From the NCBI GenBank assembly GCA_003991915.1, contig RQTK01000513.1, positions 1 through 64,000 of the forward strand: DNA of 64,000 nucleotides, written 5' to 3'. Shown one piece after another: positions 51,801 to 60,000 of this stretch (its first letter is position 1; the number at the start of each line of letters is the position of its first letter). Position numbers and translations under genes: made by a program. Under the pieces are notes generated by a model. The model was not told the DNA's origin. It saw only the letters and a list, made by a program, of their open reading frames with translations, and did not search any database. The DNA comes from Elysia chlorotica. Its lineage: Eukaryota > Mollusca > Gastropoda > Plakobranchidae.

Positions 51801-53650
51801 TAAACGTTCCACGTTGCAATAATCAATTTGTGTTTTAATATTAATTTCCGTGCAGTAGCTGCATAATGATCGGATGTCACCTGTGGCGCATGACTGGTCT
51901 GCTTAAGAGTTTTTTTTAAATCCAGGTAGAAAGTGTCTCATCTGGATTATTTATCTGGTTTTTTTCTTGCACTCAAAAAAATATCATAGGGAAGCATGGA
52001 TATGAAATGTAACCTTTTTTTTTCCTTTTCTTTTTTTCTTTCAGGTGAAATTAAAACTAAGAATCAACCACAAAACATTTATAAATAATTTTGTAACTTT
52101 GTTCTATATTGGGTACATGAAAAATATGTTTAAAATGTACGTGTTCACGGATCAGAGCTCTCTCTTTCAATATAATTATGGTTTCTTTGTTCTGCGTTAT
52201 GAAGCTTTGGTTGGTTAATGGGGTTTAACAAATTAACAGAAATTACTTAATACATGTGAGAATGAATTAAAAAAGGAAAACAAAGATAGTAAAAACACAC
52301 TATAAAGCTATATGGAGTTTCTCTTTTGATATGAAATCTAAACCATTCACAAGAATTTCCTTACCTTGAAAGAACACGCTTTGCAGGAATTTTCGTTGAG
52401 CAATTAAGGTATCTTGAAACCAGGTGCAAAAGAACCTCCTCCCTTTCATTTTTCTGCAGATCAGGTTTTATATCTTTCAAGACCTGTAAATTTCAATATT
52501 TTCAAAGTTAGTATCTGATATATGCAACAAAACGTGTCTTTACGAGAAGCTTTTTTTTTACTATGCATATGCTTGGGAAAAGGTTGAAAACATTGATATC
52601 TCATTTGTAACATCAATGCCATTGAAGAATCTTGACATACAATGCCACCAAAAACAATTATATAACTTGCCAGAGTGATGCTTAGTATTTATCGTTGTAT
52701 AAATTAATGTACTTCAAGAAATATGTTAGTATGCTTTAAAGTGATTACAAAGTAAACAATCTATTTTCAATTTTTATAAAAAATTTTTACAGCCATTTAT
52801 GAAGAAAATATGTTGGAAAAATGTTTAAAAGGTAGGACTTGATATTTTTCTTTCTACTGGTTTCATGAACGTTTTTTTCTCACTTTCTAACTTTAAATAA
52901 ATTATTAGTGCAATGCATTTGATTTGAGTACAAAATTTGTTGATGTTCATTTGAAAATATAATCTCATTATGGGCACAAATATGATATAAAACAGCTAGC
53001 AACTAAAATCTCAGAACAAGTGATTCAGAATTTTTTTTTTTTTTAATAAGTGTTTTGCAGAGAAGTCATATCACGTTAAACTATTGGCTTATCCAGTAAA
53101 ATAGTCAATTTATATATAAATAAAAACAAAAAACAAAATGAAAGAAAGAAAACTAAAGAACATAACTATTTATTTTCCTTACCTCTTTCAGATTTAAAAG
53201 GCCTATCTTTGTTTCAAAAGACACCGGCACTCTGGCAATCAAAGACTGCATTTTAGAACAATCTGTGTTATAAAAAAAAAAATGAAATTTAGAGAAATAT
53301 GGATTTTATTTACGAACACTGACAGCTTCTGCAACATCAAAGTAATATATAGGTATAGCAGGTTTGTCTTGTCTGTAAACAACAGCCAAGATGGATGGAT
53401 TTTTGAAACAATCGCATCAAAATACAAACCCCAGCCTCAGACCATGTATCAAACCATTTGTTATATCACTTAAAACACACTGTTTATTGATGAAAATTGT
53501 ATCATACAACTTTTTTAAGCAATGACAACAACAGTACTTCCCCTCTGACAAAAGTTTATAATTTAATCCTTGCTTGTGAGCAAGCTGTGTTCTTTGGTTG
53601 CAGCAAACACTAAAAAAACATTTTGAAAAGTTTGTTGCCTCAATTTCCAT
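22435..53650 (-). CDS. THADA: THADA, scaffold partner of the tRNA C32 2'-O-methyltransferase
   Basis: A minus-strand gene followed through 41 exons; exon lists are in the three segment entries. Every junction is GT-AG and every phase agrees, for a total of 6,228 nt (about 2,075 codons; human THADA is about 1,950). Clear matches to human THADA run throughout: MENFKLG early on, ESLYSTR-region equivalents, [75 protein letters not shown] and HIHGSLLQ. The last four groups mark the DUF2428 core and its C-terminal neighbour. THADA is an alpha-solenoid (HEAT-like) protein; its yeast counterpart Trm732 works with Trm7/FTSJ1 to methylate C32 of tRNAs, and fly THADA also binds SERCA and limits fat storage. 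The N terminus is the weak point: exon 1 (53470-53650) is phase-compatible but weakly similar, and an alternative ATG at 53,250-53,252 in exon 2 would give about 2,011 codons. Confidence 0.93.
23967..25243. other. THADA intron 39, nothing recognised
   Basis: AT-rich intron with A/T tracts and no repeat family that I could identify. Confidence 0.5.
26100..26290 (-). mobile_element. LINE C-terminal ORF2 fragment (RTE/CR1-like)
   Basis: On the minus strand this stretch encodes [15 protein letters not shown], then a short spacer, then [16 protein letters not shown]. This is the RGRxxxRWxDD...W...AxDRxxWR signature found at the extreme C terminus of many non-LTR retrotransposon polyproteins. No reverse transcriptase precedes it, so it is a 5'-truncated copy in THADA intron 37, in the same orientation as the host gene. 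The subfamily cannot be fixed by eye. Confidence 0.7.
28396..29946. other. THADA intron 33: GA-rich stretch, otherwise nothing recognised
   Basis: Contains purine-rich GA/GAGT sequence at about 28,780-29,000. The remaining 900 bases have short ORFs without motifs. Confidence 0.5.
28780..29000. repeat. Imperfect GA microsatellite
   Basis: Long G/A-only stretch with GAGA and GAGT runs, cleanest at 28,951-29,000. The Ser/Leu-rich ORF on the minus strand here is an artefact. Confidence 0.8.
31495..31640 (+). repeat. SINE-like tRNA-related fragment
   Basis: 'ggggcaccattggtccaatggtttgggcgctaaag' resembles the A-box side of the local SINEs; the B box and tail are eroded. It sits in THADA intron 30. 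Confidence 0.35.
31748..31795. repeat. (CTGT)n/(CT)n microsatellite
   Basis: Five CTGT units pass into CT-rich sequence in THADA intron 30. Confidence 0.85.
33828..34727. other. THADA intron 26, nothing recognised
   Basis: AT-rich intronic sequence without an identifiable repeat. Confidence 0.5.
34728..43746 (-). CDS. THADA: THADA segment 2: exons 14-26 (centre, start of DUF2428)
   Basis: Exons: 14 43483-43746, 15 42957-43035, 16 42415-42578, 17 41612-41767, 18 40975-41073, 19 40512-40629, 20 39949-40094, 21 38122-38266, 22 37409-37619, 23 36934-37082, 24 36337-36512, 25 35279-35388, 26 34728-34860. Residues about 531-1180. Exons 22-26 enter the DUF2428 region: [51 protein letters not shown] and [16 protein letters not shown] all align with human THADA in order. 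Exon 26 uses a GTCAGT donor and exon 23 a GTTTGT donor, both weaker than the GTGAG/GTAAG seen at most other junctions, but both are required by phase and homology. Confidence 0.92.
35628..35895 (+). repeat. tRNA-derived SINE, best full-length copy
   Basis: An A-box-like 'agtggcagagcattgg' at about 35,650 and a B-box-like 'agttcaaaaccc' at about 35,690 are spaced as in a tRNA. The family core follows ('ctggttgggtcggtgtcag', 'ggagtcatggtatcacc'), then a tail ('cctatatgatcctgatgctgg'). It lies in THADA intron 24, opposite to the gene. Related copies lie at 0.5, 3.4, 11.2, 44.0 and 45.0 kb. Confidence 0.75.
35903..35980 (-). mobile_element. LINE 3' tail, reverse orientation
   Basis: On the minus strand it reads 'aaagtgctttgagcaac...gctatataaatgcactttattattattatta', the type of terminal sequence and ATT tail found in CR1/L2/Rex-like LINEs. 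It aligns with 39,435-39,506 on the plus strand. It directly follows the SINE. Confidence 0.65.
38503..39510 (+). mobile_element. Decayed non-LTR retrotransposon: endonuclease region joined to 3' tail
   Basis: Translated frames give an apurinic-endonuclease-like N terminus: [20 protein letters not shown], then [11 protein letters not shown], then (after a frame change) [10 protein letters not shown], then [35 protein letters not shown] and an SDH-like site near 39,165. These are landmarks of the EEP endonuclease of jockey/CR1/L2-type LINEs. Several stops and frameshifts disrupt it. Reverse transcriptase sequence is absent, and a typical 3' tail ('ccatataattgaaatatgttattattatc') follows within about 200 bases. 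The element therefore looks internally deleted. It sits in THADA intron 20, opposite to the gene. Confidence 0.8.
40664..40712. repeat. Two adjacent perfect hairpins
   Basis: 40,664-40,679 is gtctttt-gt-aaaagac (7-bp arms). 40,681-40,712 has 14-bp perfect arms (cttttacaattatt / aataattgtaaaag) around gtgt. They lie in THADA intron 18, about 35 bp outside exon 19. Confidence 0.85.
43960..44031 (+). repeat. SINE core fragment next to THADA exon 13
   Basis: 'ggttgggttggtgtcggtttgatatgatcgacctg...ctcagcacatagg' matches the core of the SINE family and ends within a few bases of the exon 13 donor. The insertion therefore abuts the splice site. Confidence 0.5.
44037..53650 (-). CDS. THADA: THADA segment 1: exons 1-13 (N-terminal solenoid)
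   Basis: Exons, 5' to 3' on the minus strand: 1 53470-53650 (provisional), 2 53183-53262, 3 52365-52483, 4 50869-51011, 5 50415-50447 (33-nt micro-exon), 6 49997-50045, 7 49339-49520, 8 48815-48906, 9 48169-48413, 10 47578-47643, 11 46554-46671, 12 46243-46309, 13 44037-44251. The encoded part (about residues 1-530) is helical repeat sequence with spaced matches to human THADA, for example [14 protein letters not shown] against the human LLEYVYTHWEHPLD. Exon 4 uses the second AG of a ccagag acceptor; only that choice keeps the frame. Small exons 5, 6 and 12 have no stop in the chosen frame and join in phase. Confidence 0.85.
44985..45228 (-). repeat. tRNA-derived SINE in THADA intron 12
   Basis: On the minus strand: A-box-like 'ggttcaagtggtagagcgcc', an eroded B box, then 'ttttggtgtcagtttgtgatcagctgag' and 'agctgtcagtcttaagac'. 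It has the same block order as the copies at 11.2 and 35.6 kb. Confidence 0.65.
45866..46093 (+). CDS. Possible nested small membrane-protein gene or first exon, unrecognised
   Basis: The ATG has a strong start context (ccaaaaATGGC) and opens 75 codons to TAA at 46,091-46,093. The product has a short N terminus, a long hydrophobic part ([15 protein letters not shown], then [17 protein letters not shown]) and then a charged helix ([12 protein letters not shown]). This is the layout of a small integral membrane or mitochondrial inner-membrane protein. A good donor (AAG|GTAACC at 46,076) lies near the end, so this may be a first exon continuing elsewhere on the + strand; no second exon was identified. 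Upstream are a CCAAT box (about 45,830), GC-richer sequence and a GATCTAGA cluster, which would suit a promoter. It is nested antisense in THADA intron 12. I do not recognise the family. Confidence 0.4.
   Translation: MAASIEPSTRHVFLRPIIIVPNTYFLAGALRGPNMYFAYWLAAMYIILSFTAIKDKQKERQLRLQAMGTKVTFLF
46672..47577. other. THADA intron 10, with a small flanked insertion
   Basis: Mostly featureless AT-rich sequence. At 47,227-47,307 a 53-bp segment is bounded by 14-bp exact direct repeats and contains a 20-bp copy of 45,980-45,999. Confidence 0.6.
47227..47307. repeat. 53-bp insertion between 14-bp direct repeats
   Basis: taatatgattctcc occurs at 47,227-47,240 and 47,294-47,307. The intervening 53 bp ends in a 20-bp exact match to the nested ORF region. 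The layout resembles a target-site duplication or templated repair filler. Confidence 0.6.
48463..48548. repeat. Compound (AGT)n-(AAG)n microsatellite
   Basis: About six AGT units run directly into about 22 AAG units in THADA intron 8, some 50 bp outside exon 9. Confidence 0.95.
51150..51810 (-). mobile_element. Decayed LINE endonuclease region (RTE/CR1-like)
   Basis: On the minus strand, one clear frame (51,418-51,606) reads [17 protein letters not shown], then CLVNNFF. This is the typical end of the 'GDFNAKVG...G.RNERG..L..FC..N.L' block of LINE endonucleases. After a frame change [10 protein letters not shown] corresponds to the 'YTWTSPDG' block, and further along [13 protein letters not shown] corresponds to the 'DHxLVxxxxRLKLK' end. 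Stops and shifts show it is dead. It sits in THADA intron 3 in the same orientation as the gene. Confidence 0.75.
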
Positions 53651-53795
53651 GACTAAGTGATAAAATTATAAATCTAAATCTACATTTCAGACATTTTGGA
53701 TAAAATCTTGAATAGATATAGAATATATACTGAAGGTTAGAATCTATAAATTATCTATAGATCGGAGAGCGATCAAGCTCAGTGTTCAGTGTACA

Positions 53796-54182
53796 CGGTA
53801 ACATGGTTTCTATGCAGTAGCGGATCACTCAGTTTGCATTCACTGATCTCCTGACTGGGGTCATAAATCGCGGCCGACAGGAGGAATACGATCATCCCTG
53901 CTCGCTTCTCGCTGGGCTGCCCGCCCATTACTTATCAGCCAGCTAATCTGGAATTTCGACATTAAAATTACAACATTCACTACCTTCTAACATGCACTGT
54001 TTTTATTTAAATCCTCCCTTGAAACATAGAAAATAAAAGCATGTTCTCTAGTATAAGACGCAGTTTTTCATTTTATTCTATGTATACTACAGTGCCTTAA
54101 ACATTATATGTTTTGAGCAACGTTTTAGCAATATATATATTTTTTAATTGTTATAAAAAATATGTAAGTTGATTTGATTTTT
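53796..54182 (+). repeat. Dispersed repeat family X, copy 1
   Basis: Nearly 390 bp aligns collinearly with 63,597-64,000, including 'gcagtagcggatcactcagtttgc', 'ccctgctcgcttctcgct' and 'tactacagtgccttaaacatta'. Identity looks like 80-85%. The GC-rich start contrasts with its AT-rich surroundings. No tRNA head, ORF or terminal inverted repeat is visible. Confidence 0.85.
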
Positions 54183-54536
54183 TAAATATTTGTAATGTTT
54201 AGAAAACATTAGTGACCATATTTATTTCTGTGTGGTTTCATGCTCATCAGTCTGTAATTTTAAAAGCTATGGTCCATTATTGATGACCATCATGCCATAT
54301 CAGTGACTGGTAATTTTCTATCTGCCCTAAAAACCTATATTTAGCAGACACTTCTAAATGTTCAGTCTTAAAAGTCAAAACAACATACTTTATATGCTTT
54401 AAAATAATTATATTATTGGCCAATGAAATTAACAATTTTCATTAAAAGGTTTACAAATCACCATCTTTGGTCTATAATAAGTACTTGTATGTTTCTACCT
54501 TTTCCTTATAGAATATAGACTTAAACCACTGTAAAA

Positions 54537-54551
54537 AGAGAGAGAGAGAGT

Positions 54552-54622
<71 letters not shown>

Positions 54623-54832
54623 TACATACAGGCTAAGTACTATATAGTGTGAGAGAGAGAGAGAGAGAGATCAGGCCTATAGAGATCTAAGTGAGTAGTC
54701 GGATGTCAATCCAAGAGATGGCACTCCTTGAGTTTTGTGGTCCCTAACCTGTGGGTGATCAAATGGACGGAATTTGAGGGGTGGGTGGGTAGGAATTCAA
54801 GGATTCGATTACATCTGAGTCAGTCAACCTGT

Positions 54833-54874
<42 letters not shown>
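54537..54874. repeat. GA microsatellites (three tracts)
   Basis: (GA)n tracts at 54,537-54,622, 54,650-54,671 and 54,836-54,874, with about 160 bp of non-repeat sequence before the last. The Arg/Glu-rich ORF at 54,728 runs into the last tract and is not a gene. Confidence 0.95.
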
Positions 54875-54875
<1 letters not shown>

Positions 54876-57065
54876 AAGCGAGTGTGAAAGGGAGAGATAG
54901 AGTTTCAGTAGCTTAATAGATCAATTTTATGTGCTTGTGTATGTTGTCGTCACCCCCCTTCCCCACCCGAATTGTACCAATGTCCAAATAAACAGTTGAA
55001 TACAAACAAATCGTGCCCTGTTTATAATTTTATTTGAATCAAATAAATCATGCAATACCATAAAAAATAGGTAAAATAACACAGAGACAGGGAGTAAGTA
55101 CAGTTTCTCGGTATCTCTAGTTCCAAGTTGGCATCTCGAATAACTGACCTAAGATGTAGATCTTCTATCTGGATCTAGATCAAGTCTAGATTCGAGATCA
55201 TGCTATTCTTTATCTGGTTTGTAATTTGTTGACTGTGTTTGTTGACTGTTGACATGTGCACAATAAAAACTGAATATTACTGAATTGAAAAGCAAATCAT
55301 TTCCACCCTAGTCATTAGCAGTCTATGATGAGTCTATCTACAATCTCTTGCTAAGAGGGTGAGGAACAAAGTTGACGCCCACATGACCACTCACCACTGT
55401 CTGCAACCATGCACACTTCCGTCAACAATAGAAAAGTGTTTGAAGGATGCTAATCTGATCAAATGAACCATTTCATTCATTAGAATTGAAATTGTTACGT
55501 CCACCAATGGTGCAATAGTGATTTTGTGATCTTAGTAGACATGCACGATGTACAACAGAAACACTGTACCTGAGGAAACATCAAAACAGATTTGCAATAC
55601 ATTGAGGTTACCACATAAACATTGTCAACAACTCTCAGCTGATCGAGCTGTGTGTTTAGTGAGTAGGCCTTCTCGTGTTGTATATTTAGAAAATCTGTGA
55701 GTTAATTAAGTGCTGCATTTTGGATTTAGACAGTGTTATAGATCTAGATGCAGAATTTTCGAGATTATAACGTCCTAGAAAAATGTACATATAAAATCTA
55801 CATTTTCATAACAGCAAACTTTCACTCCGCCTTGGGAATCGGTTCGCAAAATAAAATTTAACCTAATTTAGGTAATTTAAAAGCCTTTCGAGATTCTTTA
55901 TGCAAGTTAGGTTATTAATAAACAAAAAAATTAATGAAAATTGTCCTTTTAGTTCACCAGCGTCATGTTGGATTAATAAAAAGAAGTATATTTTCAAAGT
56001 TTATAAATGCCCAGATAGATGATCTACAATACTTGTATTCAGGTGCTGAAATAAAGAGCATTAGTTGTAAGCGAAACTGTAAGCCTATCTCCATCTACTT
56101 TTGGGAGAAAGGTGTCCCAGAAATAAGTTTATCCATTCAACACAACTCATGACTAAATCATCAATTTCAGTTTTAAACGAACTCACTTTCTTAAAAATCA
56201 AATTCATGAGATATCTGCTTTCTGGTGTCACACTGCCCTTTGAAAACCTAATATTAACAACAAAACATGATCATCACATCTCTTTAGATGCCTTTCCATT
56301 ATAAATTTATGTTTTAGTATTTAAACTCTGTCAAACTATAGTTCAAATTATGTTGTTTCTGAAAAAACTTGTAACTTGTTAAATTGTATTGAATGCTGTA
56401 AGCCTTAGACTGCAAATGAACAGTTTGCAGTGAATTGAGGATTGAAAATGTCTACGCCTGTCATTCATCTATCAATTTATCTTAGCTACACACAAAATGG
56501 AACACAAATTTTGCCAGTCATTATCTAGATCAGCTTGTTATATCTACTCTGATATCCTTCACTGTCTTGAAATAAACAAAGACTGAACTGTCAAAGGAGT
56601 CGTATGTATACATGTGGACCCAGTGACTTGGCTTGGCATTCTTGATACCTTGGGGAACTTTAAGAAGCCAAAAAAACAAACTCTCTTGAAACTTAGAAGG
56701 TTAGCTGTGCTTCCTACCCAGTTAATTCCATTTGGTTTCCGCATACTCAAAATATGGTTTGGTCAGTGAATTTTCCGATTAGCTATTCAAAAGCAACATA
56801 TCAGATCCTGTTATCTTACATTAAATGATTGATTGCCAGGCTTTCCAATTCCAGGTGATCTTCACCCAAAAAAATAATTTTCGCAGTGCAAATCAGATGT
56901 ACAGGAGTAGAGCTTATGACTCTTCAAACAGCACTTGTTACAGCCTCAGGAACATACCTAGTATTTTCTTAGTGTCCATTTAGGTGTATAGCAAAGTGTC
57001 ATAACTTTTAAAAGTGGTTCTTTCTCATCTCAGGCTGATAATTGATATCATTTCTTTTATACCAG

Positions 57066-60000
57066 GTCAACAATGACTGGATTAAGTCTTTACATAGGGG
57101 CCGCATCATATCACTGTCTGGAAATGAAAAGTTGGAAGTCTGCAAAGTGCAAAGATTTTTATCTAGATCATGTGAGGAAGTCCCAAGCCCCTGGGTAAGA
57201 ATATCAGTGAAGGCTATCACAAAATCGGATGAAATTTATGAAGGGTGAGTCATAATATTCTAGAGGCGTTATGATTTTACTAACCAAGTTTTATTAGAAT
57301 TAGAGGCAACTCTTTGTGACTATGGCTGCTGTGGTTCTTTTTAAAAGCAGTGTTTTAAAAAACCTGAAGATAAATGTATGATTATGAGCTGGTTGGTCAC
57401 ATTAAAAAGCTCTATTAAAGCTGGTGCAGTTGTCAGTGCGCAACAGAAAACTTGTGATTACTTTTAGGTCCTGTTTGTACTTGCATTTTCAGACAAAAGT
57501 TGATTTCTAAGATCTTCTTTTATGTTCATTTTGAGCAAATTTCTTTCAAATGTATACATAGTTTAGATATTTAAATCTTAATAAATGTGTAGTATCTCTG
57601 CTTTCCCTTTTTTCCCCCCTTTTTTATATTAAGAAATTTAAAAAATATGTATCGAGATTCATATATTGTAATATTTTTTTAAATTTATTTTTTATTATTC
57701 TAGGTTACCAAGAGCTTGTTTGCAGAAGCAATGGGCTTGTGGAAGTCTGTACGAGTTTATGTCTCATGTATGCAAGGAAAACCTGAGTAATCTATGGGTA
57801 CAAGCGCACAATACTCTAACAAATGCAAAGCTGAATCAAATTCCTCATGACACAGATTTATCAGTAAGTATTTGATCATTTATTTGTTTCCCTCAATGCC
57901 TCCCAGAGCCAGAAAAGGCAAATTTATGTTGTCAGTGCAACTAATGCATTTCACACTAGAAAACCAACAATATTGTGTATGCATCGTGTTAAATATCAAA
58001 GTCTAACAAATTCTCAGATGTCAATTGAAAAGTATTAATAGTCAAGCACATATTCAGTAATAAAAAAACAACAAAAAAAACCCAAATAGGTTGATTAAAT
58101 ATCCAACTCACATTAACAATGGCACAAATATGAACAAAATAAATGCCTCTTACTTGGCCTGTTTTCTGTGATGCATTCAAATGTATATATTATATCTCTC
58201 ACTTAGGTTGTTGTTTTTTTTTCCTAAAGACAGTTCTCTTATATGTATAGAGTCCATTATATATCATATGAATTACTGCCGTGTATTTATTGTCAACTAG
58301 ATTTGTAGTAGCTCACATTTTGTTTCTCCAGTTTACAGATCTCATACGAAAGTACCTGTGCCGCCTCAGTCCTGGTGTCTACATCAAAGTTCCCACTGCG
58401 TGTGCAGAAGGGGAACAGAAGCTGCCTAAAGGAACTGGGATGAGAAGCCACAGCATTGTCGACAACTCAGAGAAATTCTACCCTGGGGGAAGCAGCAGGG
58501 TGATACTCGGCCATTCGTCTAGTTTTTACACCACAGCAGAGACCAACCTGTGTCACGGCCTGGTTCCTATAGACTTTGTAATAGAAACAGATGAACATTT
58601 CCTCATAGTGCAGCCATACATCCACTATTCATTGAGAGATTCTGTCATGTTTAGTCCCACTATTTTGGAGACAAGCTATGCTAAATCTCTCTTCATTGTT
58701 TACCAACTCCTGCATACAATGCATTCCTTGCACAATACTGGTCTCTGTATGGGTGACATACGTTTAGCCGATATTCTCATGGACAAAAACATGTGGCTTC
58801 ACGTAACAAGCCCAAGGCTTGGCATCTTGAGGAGTAAAAATTTAGATTTCAGCAGTCCAGGTGTGGACTCAGCTTCGATGTACATCACAGCCAACTCGCC
58901 TGATGGTATCCCACCATCAAACTCATTTCTCTACAACTCTATAGCTCAATCTACAAGGCAGCAGGTAATTTTTTTTTTACTTATAAACAATTTTTTCAAA
59001 CTATATAATGGCTTAGAAATAAGGTATAGCAACAAATTGTGTTTTCTCATTTAAAGTGGCCTCAAATTAAAGCACTTTTTGACAAAGTATTTTGTATTTT
59101 ATTAAAGCCATGCAGTTTAAAAATGTGAAATTGTTCTTATCAAGGTGTAGTAAAAAGAGCCATTTAGATATCATGAAAATTGCACTTTTGCAAATATACG
59201 ATCAGGTAATAGCTCATTAACTTTATTTTCTTCCTTTCATGATATTGAATGTATTACAAAAATTGAAATATTTTTGACAATTTGATGTTTTTTGTGTTGT
59301 CCTTTTAAAAATCTTGGTAGTAAATCATAACTGTTTCTTTTCCTTACTTAAAGGTCTTTGACAACCTTACAAACAACGAGCGTATTCTGCAAGCAGCATC
59401 AGAGTTCATGAAAGCAGAGAAGTTTAAAAATTATGAAATTTTCCAGCTGGATCAGATTGTGTCAGCCTGGGTGCACCGTGACATCAACAACTTCCAGTAC
59501 CTCATGATTCTTAACCATTTGGCTGGTCGCAAAATGGGAGACCCCAACAATCACCCAGTTCTCCCCTGGGTTTTAGACTTCTCTGCCCCTGACTCTGGCT
59601 ATCGTGACTTATCTAAATCGAAATTTAGGCTAAATAAAGGTGACGGACAGCTGGACTTTACATACTTTGGTATGACTGGGGTAACAGATGAAGGTGGACA
59701 CGTTCCCCACCACGTGTCTGACATCCTATCAGACATCACATATTATGTTTACAAAGCCCGGCGAACACCCAAGTCCGTTCTGTGTGCCCATGTGAGATCT
59801 AATTGGGTGCCACATGAGTACCCTCTCAGCATGCAGAGACTTCAAGAGTGGACACCAGACGAATGCATTCCAGAGTTTTTCATTGATCCCACCATCTTTA
59901 ACTCAATCCATGAGGATCTTGCAGATCTGGAGATCCCACCATGGAGTAAAAATACTGTTGACTTTGTTATTCAGCATCTGGCAGCTTTAGAGAGTGATCA

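Larger units (their letters stand above)
53651..57065. other. Divergent intergenic region between THADA and WDR81, containing the unlocated WDR81 5' exon(s)
   Basis: The THADA 5' end and the first recognised WDR81 exon point away from each other. The stretch holds a dispersed repeat (53,796-54,182), GA microsatellites (54,537-54,874), GATCTAGA words (55,157-55,201 and 55,737-55,753) and an ORF pair with a frame change (55,934-56,304). WDR81 exon phase requires at least one more coding exon here or a far upstream start, but none could be chosen with confidence. Confidence 0.55.

Noticed and set aside
22435..53650. Minus-strand gene as FOCAD or another HEAT-repeat protein
   Set aside because: Block-by-block order of conserved motifs fits THADA/DUF2428 and not FOCAD.
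54728..54916. 62-codon ORF ending in ERERER
   Set aside because: Created by a GA tract, with no motif upstream of it.
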